From: Hymenobacter terrestris
Lineage (GTDB): Bacteria; Bacteroidota; Bacteroidia; Cytophagales; Hymenobacteraceae
DNA length: 64,000 bases
Assembly (NCBI RefSeq): GCF_013377905.1
Contig: NZ_JABKAV010000006.1
Span: forward strand, 62,001 to 126,000
Direction: 5' to 3'
The translations under genes were made by a program, and so were the position numbers. Below the pieces are notes generated by a model. The model was not told where the DNA came from, searched no databases, and was given only the letters and a program-made list of their open reading frames with translations. Positions 1 to 8,092 of this stretch are shown piece after piece. Position 1 is the stretch's first letter. Each line of letters starts with the position of its first letter.

Positions 1-520
1 CCGAGCAGGGCATAGAGGATACGACGCAGGTAAACCGGCAAAGGAAGAAAAGTAGAGGTCGAAAGAGATACGTGCCCCAATGAGGGCTGCAGGTTGAAGC
101 CAGCCGAGGGTTTTCCGCAGTTGGCCAGCCGTTAAGTCAGCCAAACGGAAAAAATGAGCGTCGGGTTGGCCGGATTTACCCGGTAGCAAGTCCGGCCTGA
201 CATCAGTCGCAGCTTGGCCAGAGAAGCAGGGCAACTGAACCGTGGCTAGGCGCGTTGGCGCGGCCTACTATCGGGCGTGACCCGGCAACCCGGTATCAGC
301 CCGCAATCCGATAGTCTGCCTACGCGGCCCCCGTGCCGGCTGGGAAGTAGTTTTCCGGTCCCTGTCAACCGGGCACCGTCCGGCCGATAATGCGGCATTG
401 GCAGGCTGGGTCGCCACGCTTTTCGGGAACATAATACACGGATTTCCGGGGCGAGAACCCGCCGCTCCAGCCTATTAACCTGTATCTTGCGGGCCGGTTT
501 TTACCTGACTACGCTATCCG
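1..520. other. Non-coding left edge, no clear gene
   Basis: No convincing gene, RNA or terminator is visible upstream of malQ. On the minus strand the first ~90 bases can be read as a hydrophobic, protein-like stretch (ending in VYLRRILYALLG at the window edge) without an ATG, so the 5' end of a gene lying to the left is possible but unproven. A 17-base motif at 299-315 recurs with one mismatch at 3367-3383, on the other side of malQ. Confidence 0.4.
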
Positions 521-3241
521 ATGATTCTTCGCTTTACCCTCCCCTACCGCACCGAACCAGGCCAGCGGCTGGTGGTTTGCGGCTCGCTGCCTGCCCTGGG
601 CCAGTGGGCTCCCGAGGCCGCCCTGCCTTTGCACTACGATGGTGCTTCCGGCCACTGGAACCGGGAGTTGGAGGTATCTGCCGACCAGCTGGCCGGGGCT
701 ACCTATAAGTACTTGCTGCTCGATGAGCGCGACGGCGGCCGGCACTGGGAGTGGGGCCCCAACCGCGAGCTGCCCGCTGTGGCAGCGCCCTTTAGCCGGC
801 TGGTGCTGGCCGACTGGTGGCGCGCCCCGGCCCAGCCCGAAAACGAGCTGTTCACGGCGGCCTTTACCGAGGCACTGTTCCGCCGGCCTGCCCCGGCGGC
901 CCCGGCAGCGGCAGCTACGGCTGGCCCGGCCGTGCGCTTCCAGCTGGCGGCCCCGCGCGTCGAGCCCGGGCAGCAGCTGTGCGTGCTGGGTTCCGATGCG
1001 GCCCTGGGTGCCTGGGATGCCACCCGGGCCGTGGTGCTGTCGGATGCCGATTACCCTACCTGGACGGCCGACGTAACGCTGACTACGCCCGCCGCCGAAA
1101 CCCGCTACAAGTACGGCATTTGGGACGCCGGCACCGGCCAAGTCGTGGCCCTGGAAGCCGGCGACGACCGGGTGCTGGCTCCCGAAACCGACCCGCAGAC
1201 GCTGCGCGTGCTCGCCGACAACCAGTACCGCTACCCAACCGCGCCCTGGCGCGGGGCCGGCGTGGCGCTGCCCGTGTTTTCGCTCCGCAGCCACCAGGGC
1301 CTGGGCGTGGGCGAGTTTCCCGACCTGAAGCTGCTGGTGGATTGGGCCGTGGCCACCGGCCTGCAAATGGTGCAGGTGCTACCCATCAACGACACCGTAG
1401 CCACCCACACCTGGGTCGACAGCTACCCCTACGCCGCCATTTCGGTGTTTGCCCTGCACCCGCAGTACCTGAACCTGGAAGCGGTGGCCGAGCTGCGCGA
1501 CCCGGCGGCCCGAAAGGAGCTGGCAGCACTTCGCGAGGAATTGAACGCCCGCGACTTCGTAGACTATGAGCCGATGATGGCCGCCAAGTGGCGCTTCATT
1601 CGGCAGCTGTATCAGCAGGAGAAAAAGGCTTTTCTGGCCGATGCGAACTTCCACGCCTTCCGCGCGGAGCAGGCGGCCTGGCTGCTGCCCTACGCGGCCT
1701 TCAGCGGCCTGCGCGACCGGTTCGGCACGGCCGATTTCCAGCAGTGGCCCGCCGAGTACCGCACCCCGGTCCAGGTGGAGGCGCTAACGGATGAAGCCAG
1801 CGCCGACTTCGACGAGTTCGGACTGTTCTTCTTCATTCAGTACCACTTGGATAAACAGCTGCGCGACGCGGTGGTGTATGCCCGCGAGCGGGGGGTGGTG
1901 GTGAAGGGCGACCTGCCCATCGGCATCTACCGCCACTCGGTGGATGCCTGGACCCAGCCCGAGTTGTACCACCTGCACCAGCAGGCCGGCGCCCCACCCG
2001 ACGATTTCTCGACCACCGGCCAGAACTGGCGCTTCCCGACCTACAACTGGGAGCAGATGGCCCTCGACGGCTACCAGTGGTGGCAGCAGCGCATGGGTCA
2101 CCTGGCCCGCTACTTCGACGCGCTGCGCATCGACCATATCCTGGGCTTTTTCCGCATCTGGGAAATTCCGGCGCACTCGGTGGAAGGCCTGCTGGGCCAC
2201 TTCTCGCCCGCGCTGCCCTTCTCGCAGCAGGAAATTGAGCAGCGCCTGGGCTGGTTCGACTACGGCCGGCTGTGCGAGCCCTACATCCGCTGGCACGTGG
2301 TGCAGGAGGTGTTCGGCGGTCAGGCGCAGGCCGTATTCGATGAGTTTATGGAGGATGCCGACCACGGCAGTATCCGCCTGAAGGAGTTCGTGCGCACCCA
2401 GCGCCGGATGGAGGCCGTCATCAACGAAAAGCTGGCCGCCGACCCGGCCCACGAGGACTACTACCGCTGGCTGCGCACCGGCCTTTTCGGGCTGGCCAAC
2501 GAGGTGCTGCTGGTGCCCGACGACCAGCAGCCCGACCATTACCACCCGCGCATCACGCTGCCGCTGAGCCGCTCGTTCCGGGAGCTCGACGAGGCCGCCC
2601 GCCCCCGTTTGGAGGCCCTTTACAACGACTTTTTCTACCAGCGCCACGAGGGTTTCTGGCGCGAGCAGGGCCTCACCAAGCTGCCGCCGGTGCGCTGGGC
2701 CACCAACATGCTCATCTGCGGCGAAGACCTGGGCATGGTGCCCGCCTCGGTACCCGGCGTAATGCGCGACCTGGGCATTCTGGGCCTGCACATCCAGCGC
2801 ATGCCCTCCGACCCGACCACCGAGTTCGGCCACCCCGGCTCCGCGCCTTACCTGAGCGTAGTGAGCCCCGGCTCGCACGATATGAGTACGCTACGCGGCT
2901 GGTGGGAGGAAGACCAGGAGCAGACCCAGCGGTTCTTCGAAACCACGCTGGGCCACCACGGCCAGCCGGCCCCGGCATTTTGCGAGCCCTGGGTGGCCCG
3001 CGAAATCCTGGAGCAGCACCTGCACTCGCCGGCCATGTGGGCCATTTTCCCGCTCCAGGATGTAGTGGCGCTCAGCGCCGAGTTGCGGCGTGAAGATCCG
3101 CTGGCCGAGCAGATCAACGTGCCCAGCAACCCCACCCACTTCTGGAAGTACCGCTTCCATATGCCGCTGGAGGAACTAGCCGGGCAGGCAGGTTTTAACG
3201 GGGAAGTGCGCGGGCTGGTAGAACGGAGCGGGCGGGGGTAG
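521..3241 (+). CDS. malQ: 4-alpha-glucanotransferase (GH77) with two N-terminal starch-binding domains
   Basis: Predicted cytoplasmic amylomaltase of 906 residues that transfers alpha-1,4-glucan segments during maltodextrin and glycogen metabolism. Residues ~1-110 and ~130-235 are two CBM20-like modules (GSLPALGQW and GSDAALGAW with the following YKY strands). The GH77 barrel fills the rest, from PVFSLRSHQGLGVGEF onward. Catalytic signatures are visible: the nucleophile Asp in RIDHILGFFRIWEIP, the acid/base Glu in ICGEDLGMVP, and the third Asp in SPGSHDMSTLRGWWEE. The architecture resembles plant DPE2 and Bacteroidota long MalQ proteins rather than the ~500-residue E. coli type. The ATG at 521 places the first CBM20 strand at the N-terminus. 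No other maltose genes are adjacent in the window. Confidence 0.95.
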   Translation: MILRFTLPYRTEPGQRLVVCGSLPALGQWAPEAALPLHYDGASGHWNRELEVSADQLAGATYKYLLLDERDGGRHWEWGPNRELPAVAAPFSRLVLADWWRAPAQPENELFTAAFTEALFRRPAPAAPAAAATAGPAVRFQLAAPRVEPGQQLCVLGSDAALGAWDATRAVVLSDADYPTWTADVTLTTPAAETRYKYGIWDAGTGQVVALEAGDDRVLAPETDPQTLRVLADNQYRYPTAPWRGAGVALPVFSLRSHQGLGVGEFPDLKLLVDWAVATGLQMVQVLPINDTVATHTWVDSYPYAAISVFALHPQYLNLEAVAELRDPAARKELAALREELNARDFVDYEPMMAAKWRFIRQLYQQEKKAFLADANFHAFRAEQAAWLLPYAAFSGLRDRFGTADFQQWPAEYRTPVQVEALTDEASADFDEFGLFFFIQYHLDKQLRDAVVYARERGVVVKGDLPIGIYRHSVDAWTQPELYHLHQQAGAPPDDFSTTGQNWRFPTYNWEQMALDGYQWWQQRMGHLARYFDALRIDHILGFFRIWEIPAHSVEGLLGHFSPALPFSQQEIEQRLGWFDYGRLCEPYIRWHVVQEVFGGQAQAVFDEFMEDADHGSIRLKEFVRTQRRMEAVINEKLAADPAHEDYYRWLRTGLFGLANEVLLVPDDQQPDHYHPRITLPLSRSFRELDEAARPRLEALYNDFFYQRHEGFWREQGLTKLPPVRWATNMLICGEDLGMVPASVPGVMRDLGILGLHIQRMPSDPTTEFGHPGSAPYLSVVSPGSHDMSTLRGWWEEDQEQTQRFFETTLGHHGQPAPAFCEPWVAREILEQHLHSPAMWAIFPLQDVVALSAELRREDPLAEQINVPSNPTHFWKYRFHMPLEELAGQAGFNGEVRGLVERSGRG

Positions 3242-3625
3242 GTGTAGCAAGCGAAACCTCACTGTCTGTTCTTAACCGAATATGACTGGCCACTGAAACA
3301 GCATTTTGAGAATATCGCCTGCGACAGAACCAGTTACACAGTGGTGTGCCTTCTCTTTCTTGTTCCGCCCGCAATCCGACAGTAGCAACCGCCTCGTAAG
3401 ATCGGGCGCCACCAATAGCTGGTGACCTATCTGAGCATCAGGGCTGAACTTCCCAGCGCGCCGTTTTTTCTACCCGCTAACTGCCCGGTTTACCGAGCCA
3501 CCAGCTACGTTTACCGAATAAAAAGGTTTTATCCTTTCCTCGCGCAGTACATTTGTTCACTTATAGCTGGACACTAACTGCTGCTTTTCCTTCATTCTCC
3601 GAAACTTCTACTCTTTTTTCTTTTC
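3242..3625. other. Intergenic region between malQ and the T9SS cargo gene
   Basis: 384 bases without a gene. It holds the second copy of the 17-base motif (3367-3383) and, near its right end, a Bacteroidota-type promoter for the downstream gene. No terminator with a T-run is visible after malQ. Confidence 0.5.
3525..3555 (+). promoter_or_regulatory. Bacteroidota-type promoter of the T9SS cargo gene
   Basis: TACATTTG at 3548-3555 matches the TAnnTTTG -7 element exactly. A T-rich tract around 3525-3530 sits where the -33 element would be but is a weak match. The predicted transcript start is near 3562, which gives a leader of about 65 bases before the GTG at 3626. Confidence 0.5.
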
Positions 3626-6559
3626 GTGAAAACACTCCTACGTTCTTTCCTATTGGCATTGCTGCCGTTGAGCGCCTGGGCTCAGGCACCGCTTAATGAC
3701 TCTCCTACTGACGCCTCCGCAGCACTTAGTCCGGAAATGCGTAAAAAAGCAGTAGCGTATCAGCAGCAGCTCACGGCGGCGAAGGTGGCCGCCGCCTGCA
3801 CCAATACTACCACGCTTAATTTCGCAGGTAACGGCAGTGGCGACTGGAAAAACCGTGCGCCTGTAAAGGCGGGTGCCGCCTCTACCAATACGACGATTGA
3901 AACAGCTGGCTCATACGTGGAACCGGCGGGAGGTGCCCAAACATCATTGGCTACAGGCACATATAACGCTAAAACGACTTTGATCTGGTCTGCGGATTAT
4001 GCCACTTCGCAGAACGTTACCACCCAGATCAAATTCTCGTTCAATCGGCCCGTCAACAACCTCACGTTGACGATCAACGACATTGATGTGGGCGCAAACG
4101 CGTGGGTTGACAAAATAACTTATGATGCTGTCCAGGCAGATGGCTCTGTTCTCAGTCTTGCCAGCGCTGAGGATGCTACTGTTACCCGTAATAATGCGTT
4201 TGTTTCGCAAAGCGGAAACGCCTTAACCGGCTTACAGGATGTACCTCCTAGCTCCCTAGATGGTACGGCCACAGTTACGTTCAATAAACCTATCACTTCG
4301 CTGACGCTTACCTACCAGAACACAATTACCAATGTTGCTGATCCTAGATTTCAGTTCGTTGCTATTGACAACATCACCTGGTGTACCCAGGCCAACGTGG
4401 CCACTACCCTCAGCGGCCCGGCCCGTGCCAATGTAGGCTCGCCGGTAACCTATACCGCTACCACTACGGCCTCCGGCGACTTCGACGCTACCGGCGTGAA
4501 GCCTGTAGTGCAACTCATTCCCGGCCTGAACTCCCAGAGCCCCGTGTTCCCGGCTGGCAGCTCCTACAACAACACCACCGGTCTGCTCACGCTGGCTACC
4601 ATCCCAACGCTGGCAGTAGGTACGACCAGTACTGCGCTCATCACGTTCAATATGCCGAGCGCGACGGTAACGGGCAGAGCCAGTAGCACCATCGACACCG
4701 ACGACGCCGACCCCTCGGACAACAACGGTTCGCTGGCCAACGCCAATGTAACAACCACCACAAACCAAGCCCCGACGGCCCAGGCCAAATCGGCTGCGGT
4801 TTTGTTTGGTACCGCTAGTATCACCAAGCTGCCTGCCATGACGGGCACCGACCCCAACAACGACCCGCTGACTTATACCATCTTGGGTTCGACTATTGTG
4901 GCACCGGGCTTCGGCGTGGTTTCCTATGTTAATGCTAGTGGCACGCGAGAAGATATCAGCGGCACCAGCAACGTAACCCTAACCGCCGCCCAGGCCGCCA
5001 CGCTGGAATTCAAGCGCGGCACTGGCGCAGAAACTTCCGGCACATTCCAGTATTTCGTGTCGGACCCTTTTGGGGGCGTTAGCCTAGCTGTGAACTACGA
5101 GCTGTTTGTAGGCGACCAAGCGGCCGTGTATTCGTCGCCGAACGCATTCCGTACGTCTGCAGTGGTAAATGGAAGAGTACTAGCAACAGTATCGGATCCT
5201 GATGGCAGTATCACCTTAACGACCTTCACGCAAACCTCTGGTAATGCTGTCAACGGTGGTATTACGTTCAGCGCAAACGGAACAGCAACAGCTGTAGAAG
5301 TTACAAATGGCCCTCAATCGGGCAGAATATCTCTTCCTCCCGCAGGCACTTATGTTTTTTCGGTAACGACAACGGACAGCCGAGGTGGGCAAACCATTTC
5401 CAGTGTTACTATCACAATCGTAGGCACTGACAGAGCGGCAACTTACACCACGACCAACAGCTTCAACCGGGATGCCCTGACCAGCGGCATGACACTCGCG
5501 ACGGTTACCGACCCCGATGCACAGCTTACCGCTGCCACGCTGGCCACAGGTAGCACCCTGCCTTCGGGCATGAGTATTAACGGTACCTCAGGCTTGGTCA
5601 CCGTTGGCTCGAGCATACCGTTTGCCGGCACGTACACCTACAACGTAGCTACCACCGACGCGGCTGGCGGCAACTCTTCCCCAGCAGTTACCATTACCGT
5701 TTTCAACGACACTGAAGCCATTTATGCGGTAGCAGCGGCCCCCACCAACGGGGGGTATGCCAATGGGGCCTCTCTGGCTACCGTGTCAGACACTGATGGC
5801 GCAGTTAATACCGCCACGGCGCTTAGCGGCACCTCGGCTTTGCCTCCCGGCGTGGGCCTGAACCCGACTACCGGCCAATTCTTCGTAGCCGACCGCACGC
5901 AACTGGTGAAAGGCACCTACCCCGTCCAGGTTCGTACCACCGACGCTACCGGCGGCATCACCACCCAAACGGTCAACCTCATCATCAGGAACAACCCCCT
6001 GCCCGTAACGCTAGTAGCCTTCGGTGCCCAGGCTTCCGGCCTGAATGCCCAGCTAAACTGGAAGACGGCGCAGGAGCTCAACAACGACTACTTCGTAGTG
6101 GAGCGTAGCTTCGATGGCCGCAGCTTTGTGGCCGTGGGCGAGGTGAAAGGCCAGGGTTCTACCCAGGCTACCACTTCCTACGACTTCACCGATGCGCGGG
6201 TAGCTGCCCTGGCCCCTGCCGGGCTGGTGTACTACCGCCTGCGCCAGGTGGACACCGATGGCACTACTGCCCTGAGTGAAGTACGGACCGTACGTTTCCC
6301 ACTGACGGCCCGCGTGATGATTGACGTGTACCCGAACCCTGCCACTGCTACCCAGGATGCCAAGCTCGACCTGAGCGGAGCCCCAGCCGGCACTTATCAG
6401 GTAACGCTGGTAGATATGACAGGCCGCGTACTGCGCACCTTCCGCCAGAACGGCGGCACCGTGCAGGAGCTACAGCTGACCAACCTGCGCTCCGGCACCT
6501 ATTTGGTGCAGGTGAAGGGCAACGGCCAGTCATTCAGCCGCCGCGTTGTCAAGCAATAG
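3626..6559 (+). CDS. Secreted multidomain protein with T9SS type A sorting domain
   Basis: 977-residue cell-surface or secreted protein. It starts with GTG and a clear signal peptide (MKTLLRSFLLALLPLSAWAQ). Residues ~50-250 form an all-beta domain. Residues ~255-375 resemble a DUF11/conserved-repeat domain. From NQAPTAQAK on there are several cadherin/Ig-like modules with recurring LATVSDPDG-type strands. The segment PVTLVAFGAQ...YYRLRQVDTDG is the usual Bacteroidota pre-sorting module. The last ~75 residues (VYPNPA ... GTYLVQVKGNG ... RRVVKQ) are a T9SS type A C-terminal domain, so export depends on the Por machinery. Codon composition is uneven along the gene (see findings). The specific ligand or activity cannot be told from sequence. 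Confidence 0.9.
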   Translation: MKTLLRSFLLALLPLSAWAQAPLNDSPTDASAALSPEMRKKAVAYQQQLTAAKVAAACTNTTTLNFAGNGSGDWKNRAPVKAGAASTNTTIETAGSYVEPAGGAQTSLATGTYNAKTTLIWSADYATSQNVTTQIKFSFNRPVNNLTLTINDIDVGANAWVDKITYDAVQADGSVLSLASAEDATVTRNNAFVSQSGNALTGLQDVPPSSLDGTATVTFNKPITSLTLTYQNTITNVADPRFQFVAIDNITWCTQANVATTLSGPARANVGSPVTYTATTTASGDFDATGVKPVVQLIPGLNSQSPVFPAGSSYNNTTGLLTLATIPTLAVGTTSTALITFNMPSATVTGRASSTIDTDDADPSDNNGSLANANVTTTTNQAPTAQAKSAAVLFGTASITKLPAMTGTDPNNDPLTYTILGSTIVAPGFGVVSYVNASGTREDISGTSNVTLTAAQAATLEFKRGTGAETSGTFQYFVSDPFGGVSLAVNYELFVGDQAAVYSSPNAFRTSAVVNGRVLATVSDPDGSITLTTFTQTSGNAVNGGITFSANGTATAVEVTNGPQSGRISLPPAGTYVFSVTTTDSRGGQTISSVTITIVGTDRAATYTTTNSFNRDALTSGMTLATVTDPDAQLTAATLATGSTLPSGMSINGTSGLVTVGSSIPFAGTYTYNVATTDAAGGNSSPAVTITVFNDTEAIYAVAAAPTNGGYANGASLATVSDTDGAVNTATALSGTSALPPGVGLNPTTGQFFVADRTQLVKGTYPVQVRTTDATGGITTQTVNLIIRNNPLPVTLVAFGAQASGLNAQLNWKTAQELNNDYFVVERSFDGRSFVAVGEVKGQGSTQATTSYDFTDARVAALAPAGLVYYRLRQVDTDGTTALSEVRTVRFPLTARVMIDVYPNPATATQDAKLDLSGAPAGTYQVTLVDMTGRVLRTFRQNGGTVQELQLTNLRSGTYLVQVKGNGQSFSRRVVKQ

Positions 6560-6580
6560 CCACTCACTGGTTGTTTAGTA

Positions 6581-6625
6581 AGCAAGCGTCCTCCCGCCAC
6601 CCGGCGGGAGGACGCTTGCTTTTTG
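6581..6625 (+). terminator. Rho-independent terminator after the T9SS cargo gene
   Basis: Perfect 18-bp stem (6581-6598 with 6603-6620), four-base loop, followed by TTTTT. It begins 22 bases after the stop codon. Confidence 0.85.
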
Positions 6626-6658
6626 GGGTACCCCGCACCTTTGGGGTACCCCGCACCT
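6623..6658. repeat. 18-bp tandem duplication
   Basis: The 18-mer beginning TTGGGGTACCCC and ending GCACCT occurs twice in direct tandem, with no mismatch, overlapping the T-run of the terminator. The inner GGGGTACCCC is itself a perfect palindrome. Confidence 0.8.
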
Positions 6659-6804
6659 AGTCGCACAACCAGCAGGCCGCTTTCAGGTTATAAAGCTTCC
6701 GCGCTTAGGCAGTCGGCACCGATGCGAGAAGCTGGAGCTTCGCGCTACAGCCGTTCTTCGGTTTGTGCTATATACCCAAAGCCTATTTTGCATATGTTTG
6801 AAGT

Positions 6805-6957
6805 GGAAGCTATTTACAAAGTTCAAAGACCGTCATGCTGAGCCTGCCGAAGCATCTCTACCGCTTCGTTAAACGACTGCTACGAAGCGGTAGAGATGCT
6901 TCGACTTCGTTCAGCATGACGGTCTGATTGATTCCGGGGACTTTGTAAATAGCTTCC
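6805..6957. repeat. Long hairpin repeat (GAAGCATCTC family)
   Basis: 153-bp inverted repeat. The outer arms run from GGAAGCTATTTACAAAG to its complement. The inner arms carry the family signature CATGCTGAGC...GAAGCATCTCTACC and its complement. Related hairpins lie at 21057, 25598 and 37195. The stretch 6659-6804 holds only a degenerate piece of another family (GAAGCTGGAGCTTCGCGCTAC, near 6729-6749), so 6560-7026 contains no gene. Confidence 0.85.
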
Positions 6958-7026
6958 GTGTATAGATTTACCGGCCGTATCAGGCTGCCGGCGCTTTTCC
7001 TGTTTTCTTTCTTGCTCCCACTACTT

Positions 7027-7983
7027 ATGCCTTCTGCTCGCTGCTCCGTACCCGGCCGGGTTCCTACTGATTTCGATGTAGCCGTTGTGGGGGCCGGCAG
7101 TGCCGGGCTGAGCGCCGCGCTGGTGCTGGGCCGCTGCCTGCGTCGGGTGCTGGTGCTCGATGGGGGGCCGCCCCGCAACGCGCCCTCCCCGGCCGTGCAG
7201 GCCTTCTTCACCCGCGACGGCACGCCACCCGCCAAACTCCTGAACCTGGGCCGGGCAGAGCTGCAGGCCTACAAGTCGGTAGAAATAAAGGAAGCGAAGG
7301 TGGTGAGCCTGGCCCGGTGCGGCAAGCATTTCGAGCTAACGTTGGAGGCACCTACTGGCCACCGCATCATCCGCACGGCCCGCAAGGTGCTGCTGGCCAC
7401 CGGTGTTGAAGATGAGCTACCACCACTGCCGGGCATGCGCGAGCTGTGGGGCAGCGGGGTACTGCACTGCCCCTATTGCCACGGCTGGGAATACCGCGAC
7501 CAGCCGCTGGCCGTGTACGGGCGGGCCAAGCTCGTAACCGGGCTGGCGCTGCTGGTGAGCCGCTGGAGCACCGATGTGGTGGCGTGCGTGGAGGATCCGG
7601 GCAACCTGACCCAGAATGCCCGCCGCCGCCTGCGCCGCCAGGGCATTGCCGTGCGCGAAGAGCCACTGGTTAGCCTCGAAGGCACGGCCAGCGGCGAGCT
7701 GCGTCACCTCATATTCGAGTCGGGCGAGCCGCTGGCGCGCAAGGCGCTGTTCATCCATGCCCACCAGCATCAGCGGAGTGCGCTGGCCGAAGAAATGGGT
7801 TGCCGGCTCAATGCCAAAGGAGCCGTTTGGGTGAGCAAGCAGCAGCAAACCACAGTGCCGGGTCTGTACGCGGCCGGCGACAATACGCCCGGCACCCAGC
7901 AGGCCCTGCTGGCCGCCGCCGAGGGCAGCGCCGCCGCCATCAGCATCAACGAAACCCTGACGCGGGAGGAGTGCCCCAGATAG
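7027..7983 (+). CDS. NAD(P)/FAD-dependent oxidoreductase, thioredoxin-reductase-like
   Basis: About 318-residue flavoprotein predicted to act in the cytoplasm. The N-terminal FAD-binding Rossmann motif is VAVVGAGSAGLSAALVLGR. A redox CPYC sits in LHCPYCHGWEYRD, in the thioredoxin-reductase position, and the C-terminal FAD motif is GLYAAGDNTPGTQQALLAAAEG. The second dinucleotide site lacks a clean GxGxxG (AVYGRAKLVTGLALL), so NADPH use is uncertain; stand-alone members of this group in Bacteroidota often lack a known thioredoxin partner. The reading frame extends upstream to a GTG at 6958, inside a hairpin repeat; the ATG at 7027 fits the family better. No partner thioredoxin gene is adjacent. 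Confidence 0.85.
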   Translation: MPSARCSVPGRVPTDFDVAVVGAGSAGLSAALVLGRCLRRVLVLDGGPPRNAPSPAVQAFFTRDGTPPAKLLNLGRAELQAYKSVEIKEAKVVSLARCGKHFELTLEAPTGHRIIRTARKVLLATGVEDELPPLPGMRELWGSGVLHCPYCHGWEYRDQPLAVYGRAKLVTGLALLVSRWSTDVVACVEDPGNLTQNARRRLRRQGIAVREEPLVSLEGTASGELRHLIFESGEPLARKALFIHAHQHQRSALAEEMGCRLNAKGAVWVSKQQQTTVPGLYAAGDNTPGTQQALLAAAEGSAAAISINETLTREECPR

Positions 7984-8092
7984 GCCACGGCTCCCAGTAC
8001 CGGCCGGAGCGGGTTGGGTTTTCCCGGCCAGGGAACCTATCTTACTGCGGCTAGCCTTATCCGGGGCCAGCTGTTTTGTTGCCTGCCTGTTT

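Noticed and set aside
1..90. Minus-strand gene start at the left edge
   Set aside because: A hydrophobic reading is possible, but there is no ATG and too little sequence to support a gene.
6958..7026. Earlier GTG start for the flavoprotein gene
   Set aside because: It lies inside the edge of a hairpin repeat and adds residues not typical for the family.
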